DNA of 64,000 bases, from NCBI RefSeq assembly GCF_042433515.1, contig NZ_JBHLVH010000014.1:1-64000 (forward strand). Direction: 5' to 3'. The notes under the pieces were generated by a model, which saw only the letters and a list, made by a program, of their open reading frames with translations, had not been told where the DNA came from and ran no database searches. Every line of letters starts with the position of its first letter. Positions within the stretch are counted from its first letter, which is position 1. The position numbers and the translations under genes were made by a program. Shown one piece after another: positions 13,642 through 21,847 of the stretch. Source of the stretch: Kytococcus schroeteri. GTDB taxonomy: Bacteria > Actinomycetota > Actinomycetes > Actinomycetales > Dermatophilaceae.

Positions 13642-14682
13642 ATGGCCGAACTCAGCTCCGGACGCCAGCCGGCCCTCACCGGGTCGTTGCAGCTGCCCCC
13701 ACGCGTCGTCGCGATGGGGGGCGGCCACGGGCTCTACGCGTCCCTCACCGCCCTGCGCCACCTGACCCGTGACCTCACGGCAGTGGTCACGGTGGCCGAC
13801 AACGGCGGCTCCAGCGGCCGGCTGCGCGACGACTACGACACCATCCCGCCCGGCGACCTGCGCATGGCGCTGGCGGCCCTGTGCGACGACACCGAGAAGG
13901 GCCAGGCCTGGCGCGAGCTGCTGCAGCACCGCTTCCCGCGCTCCCGCCGCCACGGGGACGGCGAGGTGGGGCCCGAGAAGCTCGTCGGCGAGCTCGAGGG
14001 CCACGCCATGGGCAACCTCATGATCCTCACCGCGTGGAGCCGCCTCGGCGGCCCGGTGGAGGGGCTCGCCGCCCTGGGCCGCCTCATCGGTGCCCGCGGC
14101 CGCGTGCTGCCGATGTGCTCCCGCCCGCTGGGCATCGAGGCCACCGTCCGTGGTGCCGACCCCGCCGACCCGCACCGTCGGGACGTGGTGGTGGGCCAGA
14201 AGGAGGTGGCCCGCAGCGCCGGCTACGTGGAGCAGGTGCGCCTCTTCCCGCAGGACGCCAGCGCCGAGCCGCAGGCTGTCCAGGAAGTGATGGCCGCCGA
14301 CTGGGTCGTGCTGGGCCCGGGCTCCTGGTACACCTCGGTGATGCCGCACCTGCTGGTGCCGGACCTGCGCGACGCCATCGTGGCCACCCCGGCCCGGCGC
14401 GTGCTCACCATGAACATCGACAGCACCGGGGAGAACCAGGGCCGCTCGCCGGCCGAGCAGCTGGCCGCCGTGCTGGAGAACGCCCCGGGCTTCGTGCCCA
14501 ATGTGGTGCTCGTGGACCACCACCAGGTGGCCGACCCCGAGGACCGGTCCGCCCTGGAGGCCCTCGTGCGGGAGTCCGACGGCGACCTCCACGTGGCCGA
14601 CCTCGTGAGCCGCACCCGCCCCGGCGTGCACGACGTGATGCGCCTGGCCACCGCCTACCAGGACGTGCTGCACCTGGGCTGA
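13642..14682 (+). CDS. yvcK: YvcK/CuvA family gluconeogenesis factor (uridine diphosphate-sugar binding)
   Basis: A CofD-fold protein required for growth on gluconeogenic carbon sources in Bacillus and for cell-wall homeostasis in mycobacteria (CuvA). It binds UDP-GlcNAc. The 346-residue product opens with the glycine-rich motif VVAMGGGHGLYASL near residues 23-36, followed by TVADNGGSSGRLRDDYDTIPPGDLRMAL, which forms the sugar-nucleotide pocket. LGPGSWYTSVMPHLL near 230 is another family hallmark. The ATG at 13642 follows GGGGAAA at good spacing. It lies 48 bases after rapZ and 49 before whiA, in a probable single transcript. Confidence 0.94.
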   Translation: MAELSSGRQPALTGSLQLPPRVVAMGGGHGLYASLTALRHLTRDLTAVVTVADNGGSSGRLRDDYDTIPPGDLRMALAALCDDTEKGQAWRELLQHRFPRSRRHGDGEVGPEKLVGELEGHAMGNLMILTAWSRLGGPVEGLAALGRLIGARGRVLPMCSRPLGIEATVRGADPADPHRRDVVVGQKEVARSAGYVEQVRLFPQDASAEPQAVQEVMAADWVVLGPGSWYTSVMPHLLVPDLRDAIVATPARRVLTMNIDSTGENQGRSPAEQLAAVLENAPGFVPNVVLVDHHQVADPEDRSALEALVRESDGDLHVADLVSRTRPGVHDVMRLATAYQDVLHLG

Positions 14683-14731
14683 CCCACGGTGTGGGACGGG
14701 TCACGTCAGGCTGCGTGGGATCATGGCGGTC

Positions 14732-15772
14732 ATGGCCATGACCTCATCCCTCAAGGACGAACTGTCGCGCGTCGCCGTGCCGACCGCCGAGGCTCGCAAG
14801 GCAGAGGTCTCCTCGCTGCTGCGCTTCGCCGGTGCCCTGCACCTGGTGGGTGGCCGCATCGTCATCGAGGCCGAGGTCGACACCGCCAGCGCCGCCCGGC
14901 GCACGCGCGCCACCATCAGCGAGCTCTACGGGCACGACAGCGAGCTGCTCGTGCTCACCGCCGGGGGGCTGCGCAAGACCAACCGCTACGTGGTCCGGGT
15001 GGTCGAGGGGGGCCAGTCGCTCGCCCGCCAGACCGGCCTGCTCGACACCCAGGGTCGGCCCGTGCGCGGCCTGCCGGCCCGGGTGGTTCGTGGCCCCATC
15101 AGCTCGGCCGAGGCCGCCTGGCGGGGCGCCTTCCTGGCGCGCGGCTCCCTCGTGGGCCCCGGGCGTTCCTCCAGCCTCGAGGTCACCTGCCCCGGCCCGG
15201 AGGCGGCCCTGGCCCTGGTGGGCGCCGCCCGCCGCCTGGACATCACGGCCAAGTCGCGCGAGGTGCGCGGCGTGGACCGGGTGGTGGTGCGCGACGGCGA
15301 CGGCATCAGCGCGCTGCTGACGCGCATGGGGGCGCACGACGCGGTGCTGGCCTGGGAGGAGGGCCGCCTGCGCCGCGAGGTGCGCGGCACTGCCAACCGC
15401 CTGGCCAACTTCGACGACGCCAACCTGCGCCGCTCGGCCCGCGCCGCGGTGGCCGCCAGCGCCCGCGTGGCCCGGGCGATGGAGCTGCTCGGCGAGGAGG
15501 TGCCCGACCACCTGCGCGTGGCCGGCCAGCTGCGCATGCAGCACAAGCAGGCCTCGCTGGAGGAGCTCGGCCAGCTGGCGGACCCGCCACTCACCAAGGA
15601 CGCGGTGGCGGGGCGCATCCGGCGCCTGCTGGCGATGGCCGACCGCCGCGCCGCCGAGCTGGGCGTGGACGACACCCGCGTGACGGTGAGCGAGGCAGAG
15701 GTGGACGCCCTGCTCACCGAGCACCCGCCCGCCGCCACCGCGGCCGGGCCCGAGGCGTCCCGCGAGACCTGA
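14732..15772 (+). CDS. whiA: WhiA sporulation/cell-division regulator
   Basis: WhiA combines a LAGLIDADG homing-endonuclease-like scaffold with a DNA-binding helix-turn-helix. In Streptomyces it acts with WhiB to start sporulation septation, and in other Gram-positives it influences division and chromosome segregation. The 346-residue product begins MAMTSSLKDELSR. Its LAGLIDADG-like part covers about residues 20-200 (AAWRGAFLARGSL near 125). The HTH region is near 270-310 (ASLEELGQLADPPLTKDAVAGRIRR). An ATG at 14723 would add three residues; 14732 matches the usual MAMT opening. This organism probably does not sporulate, so a division role is more likely. Confidence 0.95.
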   Translation: MAMTSSLKDELSRVAVPTAEARKAEVSSLLRFAGALHLVGGRIVIEAEVDTASAARRTRATISELYGHDSELLVLTAGGLRKTNRYVVRVVEGGQSLARQTGLLDTQGRPVRGLPARVVRGPISSAEAAWRGAFLARGSLVGPGRSSSLEVTCPGPEAALALVGAARRLDITAKSREVRGVDRVVVRDGDGISALLTRMGAHDAVLAWEEGRLRREVRGTANRLANFDDANLRRSARAAVAASARVARAMELLGEEVPDHLRVAGQLRMQHKQASLEELGQLADPPLTKDAVAGRIRRLLAMADRRAAELGVDDTRVTVSEAEVDALLTEHPPAATAAGPEASRET

Positions 15773-15842
15773 CCCGCACGGGGTACCGTGCCCTGCGGCG
15801 GCACCGACCGCTGACCTCCGACGACCCCGGAAAGGCCTCATC

Positions 15843-17039
15843 GTGCGCACCATCGACGACCTGGGCGACCTGCGCGGCAAGCGCGTCCTCGTCCGCTCCG
15901 ACCTCAACGTCCCGCTGGACGGCACCACCATCACCGACGACGGTCGCCTGGTGGCGTCGGCGCCCACGCTGAAGAAGCTCTCCGAGGCCGGCGCCAGGGT
16001 CGTCGTCGTGGCGCACCTGGGCCGCCCCAAGGGCGAGCCGGACCCGCAGTACTCCCTGCAGCCGGTCGTCGGCCGCCTCTCGGAGCTGGTCGGCCGTGAG
16101 GTCGCCTTCGCCACCGACACGGTCGGCGAGTCCGCGCAGGCCACCGTCGACGGCCTAGGCGAGGGCGACATCGCCCTGCTGGAGAACCTGCGCTTCAACG
16201 CCGGCGAGACGAGCAAGGACGTCGCCGAGCGTGGGGCCTTCGCCGGCCAGCTGGCCCAGTTCGCCGACGCCTACGTCTCCGACGGTTTTGGGGTGGTGCA
16301 CCGTGCCCAGGCCTCCGTGCACGAGATCGCCCAGCAGCTCCCCTCCGCCGCCGGCGGCCTGGTGCAGGCCGAGGTGGAGGTGGCCCAGCGCCTCACCACC
16401 GACCCCGAGCGTCCCTACGCCGTCGTGCTCGGTGGCGCCAAGGTGAGCGACAAGCTCGGCGTCATCGACAACCTCATCAAGACCGCGGACCGCCTGCTCA
16501 TCGGTGGCGGCATGGTGTTCACCTTCCTCAAGGCCCAGGGCCACGAGGTGGGCAGGAGCCTGCTCGAGGCCGACCAGGTGGAGACCTGCAAGGGCTACCT
16601 GGAGCAGGCCCGCGAGAAGGGCGTGGAGATCGTGCTGCCCACCGACGTGGTGGCCGCCACCGAGTTCTCCGCCGAGGCCGACCACGAGGTCGTGGCCGCC
16701 GACGCCATCCCGGCCGACCGCATGGGCCTGGACATCGGTCCGGAGTCCGCGCGCCTGTTCGCCGAGAAGCTCGCCGACTGTCGCACCGTGTTCTGGAACG
16801 GCCCCATGGGCGCCTTCGAGATGGAGCCCTACGCCGCCGGCACGAAGGCCGTCGCGCAGGCCCTGGCCGACATCACGAAGGACGGCGCGCTCACCGTCGT
16901 CGGCGGTGGCGACTCCGCCGCGGCCGTGCGCCAGCTGGGCTTCGCCGACGAGGACTTCGGCCACATCTCCACCGGTGGCGGCGCCTCGCTGGAGTACCTG
17001 GAGGGCAAGGAGCTCCCGGGCCTCACGGTGCTCGCATGA
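15843..17039 (+). CDS. pgk: Phosphoglycerate kinase
   Basis: Catalyses reversible phosphoryl transfer between 1,3-bisphosphoglycerate and ADP in glycolysis. The 398-residue product shows VLVRSDLNVPLDG near residues 16-28, the substrate-binding AHLGRPKG near 58-65, and the nucleotide-binding VLGGAKVSDKLGVI near 196-210. WNGPMGAFEMEP and VVGGGDSAAAV near the carboxy terminus complete the set. The GTG at 15843 is preceded by GGAAAGG. The stop overlaps the tpiA start (ATGA). An upstream gapA is not in the window; whiA precedes it by 70 bases. Confidence 0.98.
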   Translation: MRTIDDLGDLRGKRVLVRSDLNVPLDGTTITDDGRLVASAPTLKKLSEAGARVVVVAHLGRPKGEPDPQYSLQPVVGRLSELVGREVAFATDTVGESAQATVDGLGEGDIALLENLRFNAGETSKDVAERGAFAGQLAQFADAYVSDGFGVVHRAQASVHEIAQQLPSAAGGLVQAEVEVAQRLTTDPERPYAVVLGGAKVSDKLGVIDNLIKTADRLLIGGGMVFTFLKAQGHEVGRSLLEADQVETCKGYLEQAREKGVEIVLPTDVVAATEFSAEADHEVVAADAIPADRMGLDIGPESARLFAEKLADCRTVFWNGPMGAFEMEPYAAGTKAVAQALADITKDGALTVVGGGDSAAAVRQLGFADEDFGHISTGGGASLEYLEGKELPGLTVLA

Positions 17040-17827
17040 CCGACCGCCTGCCGTTCATCGCCGGCAACTGGAAGATGAACACCGACCACCTGCAGGGCAC
17101 CCACCTGGTGCAGAAGCTGGACTGGGTGCTCAAGGACGCGCGGCACGACCACGAGTCCGTGGAGGTGGCGCTCTTCCCGCCGTTCACCCACCTGCGCAGC
17201 GTGGACACCCTCATCCAGGCCGACCGCATGGACCTGCGCCTGGGCGCCCAGGACCTCTCCCAGCACGCCTCGGGCGCGCACACCGGTGACGTCTCGGGCT
17301 CGATGCTGGCCAAGCTCGGCTGCACCTACGTCATCGTGGGCCACTCCGAGCGCCGCGCCGACCACGGCGAGACCGACGAGATCGTGCGCGCCAAGGTCGG
17401 TGCCGCGCTCGAGGCCGGGCTGTCGCCGGTGGTGTGCGTGGGGGAGTCCTCCGAGGTCCGTGCGGCCGGGGAGCACCTGCCCTTCGTCACCGCGCAGGTG
17501 GCCGCCGCGCTGGACGGCCTGACCGCCGAGGAGCTGGCCACCACGGTCATCGCCTACGAGCCGGTGTGGGCCATCGGAACCGGGGAGGTCGCCTCCAGCG
17601 AGGACGCCCAGGAGGTCTGCGCCGCGGTGCGCGCGCAGGTGGCCTCCACCCACGGCGACGCGCTGGCCGCCTCGATGCGGGTGCTCTACGGCGGGTCGGT
17701 GAAGGCCGCCACCATCGCCGAGCTCATGGAGCAGCCGGACGTGGACGGCGCCCTGGTGGGCGGCGCCTCCCTCGACGCCGAGGAGTTCGCCGCCATCGTG
17801 CGCTACCGGTCCCACCACGGGCGCTGA
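17036..17827 (+). CDS. tpiA: Triosephosphate isomerase
   Basis: Interconverts dihydroxyacetone phosphate and glyceraldehyde 3-phosphate. The 263-residue TIM-barrel protein has FIAGNWKMN near residues 6-14 with the catalytic lysine, GHSERR near 101-106 with the electrophilic histidine, and YEPVWAIGTG near 174-183 with the catalytic glutamate. LYGGSVKAATIAEL and VDGALVGGASLD form the phosphate site. Its ATG overlaps the pgk stop, indicating coupled translation of the lower-glycolysis pair. Confidence 0.98.
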   Translation: MTDRLPFIAGNWKMNTDHLQGTHLVQKLDWVLKDARHDHESVEVALFPPFTHLRSVDTLIQADRMDLRLGAQDLSQHASGAHTGDVSGSMLAKLGCTYVIVGHSERRADHGETDEIVRAKVGAALEAGLSPVVCVGESSEVRAAGEHLPFVTAQVAAALDGLTAEELATTVIAYEPVWAIGTGEVASSEDAQEVCAAVRAQVASTHGDALAASMRVLYGGSVKAATIAELMEQPDVDGALVGGASLDAEEFAAIVRYRSHHGR

Positions 17828-17840
17828 CGGCACCGGTTGT

Positions 17841-17846
17841 TACCCT
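17841..17846 (+). promoter_or_regulatory. Putative -10 element of secG (leaderless)
   Basis: TACCCT ends seven bases before the secG ATG, suggesting secG has its own promoter with no 5' leader in addition to read-through from tpiA. Confidence 0.4.
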
Positions 17847-17853
17847 TCGCCCC

Positions 17854-18087
17854 ATGGACATCATCCGCTGGATCCTCGATGCGGTGCTCGTGCTGACGAG
17901 CCTCTTCCTGGTGCTGCTCATCCTCATGCACAAGGGCAAGGGCGGCGGTCTGTCCGACATGTTCGGCGGAGGGGTCTCGGCCACCGGTGGGTCGTCCACG
18001 GTGGCCGAGCGCAACCTCAACCGCATCACCATCGGCATGGCGCTCACGTGGTTCGCCGCCATCGTGGCGCTGGGCGTCATCAAGTAA
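17854..18087 (+). CDS. secG: Protein translocase subunit SecG
   Basis: SecG is the small accessory subunit of the SecYEG channel and helps SecA cycle during protein export. The 77-residue product has two membrane helices, IIRWILDAVLVLTSLFLVLL near 3-22 and IGMALTWFAAIVALGVI near 60-76. They are joined by the hallmark glycine-rich loop HKGKGGGLSDMFGGG. The pgk-tpiA-secG order is highly conserved in Actinobacteria. The ATG at 17854 lies 26 bases after tpiA. Confidence 0.95.
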   Translation: MDIIRWILDAVLVLTSLFLVLLILMHKGKGGGLSDMFGGGVSATGGSSTVAERNLNRITIGMALTWFAAIVALGVIK

Positions 18088-18095
18088 GGCAGGTC

Positions 18096-18120
18096 GCCCG
18101 GCGGCCCTGACCGCCCGGGC
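18096..18120 (+). terminator. Weak GC-rich hairpin after secG
   Basis: GCCCGGCGG pairs imperfectly with CCGCCCGGGC across a six-base loop nine bases after the secG stop. Confidence 0.35.
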
Positions 18121-18139
18121 CGGACGACAGGAGCTGGGC

Positions 18140-18493
18140 ATGGTCACCGGAGGACAGGCGATCCGCGGCACGCGCGTCGGGTCGGGGCCGATGGGGGAGA
18201 TGGAGCGCGGCGAGGACGCCGCCTCCACCGAGGTGCTCTACCACTGCTGCAACGGGCACACCACGACCGTGCCCTTCTCCGCCGAGGCGGCCGAGGAGCT
18301 CCCCGAGGAGTGGGACTGCGTGCGCTGCGGCGTGCCGGCTGGTCGCGACCCGGAGAACCCGCCTCCCCCGCCCAGCATCCAGCCGTACAAGACGCATCTG
18401 GCCTACGTGCAGGAGCGTCGTGACGAGAAGGCCGGGGCGGCCCTGCTCGACGAGGCGCTGGCCCGCCTGCGGGAGCAGCGCGGCACCGCCTGA
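18140..18493 (+). CDS. rbpA: RNA polymerase-binding protein RbpA
   Basis: RbpA is an actinobacteria-specific transcription factor that binds the principal sigma factor and stabilises the open complex. The 117-residue product has the family opening GQAIRGTRVGSGPMGEMERG and a core with two cysteine pairs (YHCCNGH and DCVRCGVPAG). The basic linker is followed by the carboxy-terminal sigma-interacting helices (QPYKTHLAYVQERRDEKAG and LDEALARLREQR). The ATG at 18140 has AGGAG at ideal spacing. Its presence is strong evidence for an actinomycete host. It is convergent with pgl, only 17 bases away. Confidence 0.97.
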   Translation: MVTGGQAIRGTRVGSGPMGEMERGEDAASTEVLYHCCNGHTTTVPFSAEAAEELPEEWDCVRCGVPAGRDPENPPPPPSIQPYKTHLAYVQERRDEKAGAALLDEALARLREQRGTA

Positions 18494-18510
18494 GGGGCGC
18501 GCCCCGGCGC

Positions 18511-19287
18511 TCAGCCCTCCAGTCGGGAGGCCGCCGCGCGGTCCAGGAACCAGCGCGTGCCGTGCCGCCCCACGGCCCACGCGGCCGGCACCTCCAGCGG
18601 TGCCCCGTCGCCCGGCAGGGGGACCTCCGGCCCGGCGAAGGCCTCGGACGCACTCGCCAGGGCCGCGGCCTTGCCCTCGCCGGTGGCCACGAGCCACACC
18701 TCGTCGGCGGCGCGGAGCACCGGCATCGTGAACGACACACGCAGCGGCGGGGGCTTGGGGGAGTCCTCCACGGCGGTGGTCCACCGGTCGGTGTGGCCGG
18801 AGTCCGGGTGGCCGGGGAACAGGGAGGCCACGTGGGCGTCCGGGCCCACACCCAGCACCAGCAGGTCGAACACCGGCAACCCGTCGGCCTGGGGCACCTC
18901 CTCCATGGCCACGGCGTACTCCTGGGCGGCGTCCTCGGCCCCCAGGCGGTCGGGCTCGGCGTCCGGGGCGACCGCGCCCACCACGTGCAGGCGGTCGTCG
19001 GCCACCGGGGCGTCACCCAGGGCGCGGCGCACCTGCAGGGCATTGCGCTCGGCATCGCCGGCGGGCAGGAAGCGCTCGTCGCTGAACCACCAGTCCACGC
19101 CGGAGAAGTCGGCCTCGCCGGTGGTCCAGCGGCGGCCCACCTCCTGGGCCACGGCCACGCCCATGGAGCCACCGGTGAGGCCCACGTGCGCGGCGGGGCG
19201 CTCGGCCAGCAGCGCCACGAGGGCATCCACGAGCGCGGACGCGGTCTGCTCGGGGGTCTGCGAGACGGTCAGCTGCGGAGTGGTCAT
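18511..19287 (-). CDS. pgl: 6-phosphogluconolactonase
   Basis: Hydrolyses 6-phosphogluconolactone to 6-phosphogluconate, the second oxidative step of the pentose phosphate pathway. The 258-residue DevB/SOL-type protein has VGLTGGSMGVAVAQE near residues 35-49 for phosphate binding, DWWFSDERFLPAGDAERN near 65-82 and LLVLGVGPDAHVASLFPGH near 145-163. The family usually has GDGHTASLFPG at that point; here the dipeptide before HV is DA rather than GH, a mild variation. The start overlaps the opcA stop (ATGA), so it is the last gene of the tkt-tal-pgi-zwf-opcA-pgl unit. Confidence 0.95.
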   Translation of the reverse strand: MTTPQLTVSQTPEQTASALVDALVALLAERPAAHVGLTGGSMGVAVAQEVGRRWTTGEADFSGVDWWFSDERFLPAGDAERNALQVRRALGDAPVADDRLHVVGAVAPDAEPDRLGAEDAAQEYAVAMEEVPQADGLPVFDLLVLGVGPDAHVASLFPGHPDSGHTDRWTTAVEDSPKPPPLRVSFTMPVLRAADEVWLVATGEGKAAALASASEAFAGPEVPLPGDGAPLEVPAAWAVGRHGTRWFLDRAAASRLEG

Positions 19288-20303
19288 GCGTCCTCCTTCT
19301 GCGGGGCGAGGGCCGCGGCCTCTGCGGCCAGGGCCGATGCGGTGTCCAGGGCCTTCCGCGCGCGGTAGGCCTCGCTGGCGGTGGTGCTGTCCACGTGCAC
19401 CCGGCCCACGGCGCGCAGCACGCGCTCGTACACAGAGTCCACGTCCAGGCGGTGCAGCTCGGCGGCCAGGCTCTGCGCCATCGTGCTGTGGGGCAGGGTC
19501 ACCCGGCGGGGCAGCTTGCCGGGCGCCAGCAGCACGGCGGTGTCGCCGTCCACGCGCACCAGGTCGATGGGGCCGGACTCCCGCTGCAGCCGTACCGACA
19601 TCACGCCCTCACCGGGGCGGGAGCGGGCGCGCGTCACCGGGCAGTCCAGGCTCATGCCGAGCCACAGGCCCAGCAGGTCCACCCGGGGGCTGTCCGAGCC
19701 GCCGGTGACCGTCACCGAGGTCACCTGCTCGAAGGGCGGCTCGTCCAGCGCGGCGGCCAGCAACGCCCGCCACCGGGTGATGCGCGTCCACGCGATGTCG
19801 GTGTCGCCCGGGGCGTAGCTGGCGGCCATGCGGGCCAGCGTGGGGCCGGGGTCCCCGGCCTCGGCCATGGTGGTGATGCGCCGGCTGGCCACCTGGGCCA
19901 CGGGGGAGTCGTGGAAGGAGGCCGGCGGGGCACCGGGCCACCAGGCCACCACGGGGGAGTCCGGCAGCAGCAGCGGCAGCAGCACCGCGTGCTCGTGCTC
20001 CACCAGCTCGCCGTGCAGGTGCAGCACCACGATCTCGCTGGCGCCGGCGTCGCCGCCCAGGCGCACCTGGGCGTCCAGCCGCGCGGCGCCCTCGGGGGAG
20101 CTCTTCACCAGCACGATGATGCGGCTCGGGTGCTGGCGGGTGGCGGCGGTGGCGATCTCCAGCACCTCGTCGATCCGGTCGGAGTGCGTCACGACGGCCA
20201 GGCTGAGCACGCGGCCCAGCGCCATCGCGCCCTGGTCGGTGCGGATCCGCACCAGCTCACGGGCCAGGGTGCGGGCCGAGACGTCGGGGTAGTCGAGGAT
20301 CAC
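19284..20303 (-). CDS. opcA: Glucose-6-phosphate dehydrogenase assembly protein OpcA
   Basis: OpcA binds and activates Zwf in actinobacteria and cyanobacteria, and always sits beside zwf. The 339-residue product begins VILDYPDVSARTLARELVRI. It contains VLSLAVVTHSDRIDEVLEIATAATRQHPSRIIV near 35-70 and SPVVAWWPGAPPASF near 115-130, typical of the family. The GTG at 20303 has GGAGG five bases upstream and overlaps the zwf stop (GTGA); the gene's own stop overlaps the pgl start. The stoichiometric partner is the adjacent zwf product. Confidence 0.93.
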   Translation of the reverse strand: MILDYPDVSARTLARELVRIRTDQGAMALGRVLSLAVVTHSDRIDEVLEIATAATRQHPSRIIVLVKSSPEGAARLDAQVRLGGDAGASEIVVLHLHGELVEHEHAVLLPLLLPDSPVVAWWPGAPPASFHDSPVAQVASRRITTMAEAGDPGPTLARMAASYAPGDTDIAWTRITRWRALLAAALDEPPFEQVTSVTVTGGSDSPRVDLLGLWLGMSLDCPVTRARSRPGEGVMSVRLQRESGPIDLVRVDGDTAVLLAPGKLPRRVTLPHSTMAQSLAAELHRLDVDSVYERVLRAVGRVHVDSTTASEAYRARKALDTASALAAEAAALAPQKEDA

Positions 20304-21847
20304 GGGAGCCTCCAGGCGCGTCCGTCGGCGGCCATCATCGCGTCGCTGGACCGGGGACCCCAGGTGCCGGCCGGGTACTGGTCGGGGGCCGGGGCCTCGG
20401 GGGAGTCCCAGTGGGCGGTCACGGGGTCGAGGATGCGCCAGGACAGCTCGACCTCCTCGTGGCGGGGGAAGAGCGGCGGCTCGCCGAGCAGCACGTCCAG
20501 GATGAGCCGCTCGTAGGCCTCGGGGGAGGACTCGGTGAACGCGTTGCCGTAGCCGAAGTCCATGGTCACGTCGCGCACCTCCATCTGCGGCCCGGGCACC
20601 TTGGAGCCGAAGCGCATGGTGACACCCTCGTCCGGCTGCACGCGCACGACGATGGCGTTCTGCCCCAGCTCCTCGGTGGCGGTGTCCGTGAACGGCAGGT
20701 GCGGGGCCCGCTTGAACACCACGGCGATCTCGCTGACCCGCTTGCCCAGGCGCTTGCCGGCCCGCAGGTAGAACGGCACGCCGGCCCAGCGACGGGTGTC
20801 CACGGCCAGCTTGAGCGCGGCGTAGGTCTCGGTCACCGAGCCGCGCGCCACGCCCTCCTCCTGCAGGTAGCCGCCCACCTTCTCGTTGCCCTGCCAGCCC
20901 GCGGAGTACTGGCCGCGCACAGCGGACTCCTCCACCGGCCCGGCCAGGGAGGTGGAGGCCAGCACCTTCTCCTTCTCGGTGCGCAGGTCCTTGGCCTCGA
21001 AGCTCACCGGCTCCTCCATGGCCGTGAGGGCCATGAGCTGCAGCAGGTGGTTCTGGATGACGTCGCGGGCGGCGCCGACGCCGTCGTAGTAGCCGGCGCG
21101 TCCGGCGATGCCGATGTCCTCGGCCATCGTGATCTGCACGTGGTCCACGTAGTGGGAGTTCCAGATCGGCTCGAACATCTGGTTGGCGAAGCGCAGCGCC
21201 AGGATGTTCTGCACCGTCTCCTTGCCCAGGTAGTGGTCGATGCGGAAGATCGCGTCGGCGGGGAAGACCTCCTCCACGATCGCGTTGAGCTCGCGGGCCG
21301 ACTGCTCGTCGTGGCCGAAGGGCTTCTCGATGACGACGCGGCGCCAGGAGCCCTCGTGCGGGGTGGAGAGCCCGGCGGCCTGCAGCTGCTGGCACACCTC
21401 GGCGAAGAAGCGGGGCGGGATGGAGAGGTAGAAAGCCCGGTTGCCCCCGGTGCCGCGCAGGGCGTCGAGCTCCTCGAGAACGGTGGCCAGCTCGGCGTAG
21501 GCGTCGGGGTCGTCGAAGGTCCCGGCCACGAAGCGGGTGCCCTGGGCCAGGGTGTTCCACACGTCCTCGTCGAAGGGGGTGCGGGAGTGCTCCTTGACCG
21601 CGGCCTTCACCTCGGCGGCGAAGTCCTGCCCGTCCCAGTCGCGGCGGGCGAAGCCCACCAGGGAGAAGCCCGAGGGGAGCAGGCCGCGGTTGGCGAGGTC
21701 GTAGATCGCCGGCAGCAGCTTCTTGCGGGCCAGGTCGCCGGTGACGCCGAAGAGCACCAACGCGCTCGGCCCGGCGATGCGGGGCAGGCGCTTGTCGTCG
21801 TCGACCCGCAGCGGGTTGTGGTCGGCGGCCACGCGCGCAGGGCTCAT
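20300..21847 (-). CDS. zwf: Glucose-6-phosphate 1-dehydrogenase
   Basis: Oxidises glucose 6-phosphate to 6-phosphogluconolactone with NADP+, the entry to the oxidative pentose phosphate pathway. The 515-residue product has the dinucleotide motif VLFGVTGDLARKKLLPAIYD near residues 31-50. The catalytic region RIDHYLGKETVQNILALRFAN lies near 200-220, followed by the aspartate/histidine pair. VFKRAPHLPF near 365 and the carboxy-terminal FGYGNAFTESSPEAYERLI are also family-like. It overlaps pgi upstream by one base group (ATGA) and opcA downstream, so translation of the cluster is coupled. Confidence 0.98.
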   Translation of the reverse strand: MSPARVAADHNPLRVDDDKRLPRIAGPSALVLFGVTGDLARKKLLPAIYDLANRGLLPSGFSLVGFARRDWDGQDFAAEVKAAVKEHSRTPFDEDVWNTLAQGTRFVAGTFDDPDAYAELATVLEELDALRGTGGNRAFYLSIPPRFFAEVCQQLQAAGLSTPHEGSWRRVVIEKPFGHDEQSARELNAIVEEVFPADAIFRIDHYLGKETVQNILALRFANQMFEPIWNSHYVDHVQITMAEDIGIAGRAGYYDGVGAARDVIQNHLLQLMALTAMEEPVSFEAKDLRTEKEKVLASTSLAGPVEESAVRGQYSAGWQGNEKVGGYLQEEGVARGSVTETYAALKLAVDTRRWAGVPFYLRAGKRLGKRVSEIAVVFKRAPHLPFTDTATEELGQNAIVVRVQPDEGVTMRFGSKVPGPQMEVRDVTMDFGYGNAFTESSPEAYERLILDVLLGEPPLFPRHEEVELSWRILDPVTAHWDSPEAPAPDQYPAGTWGPRSSDAMMAADGRAWRLP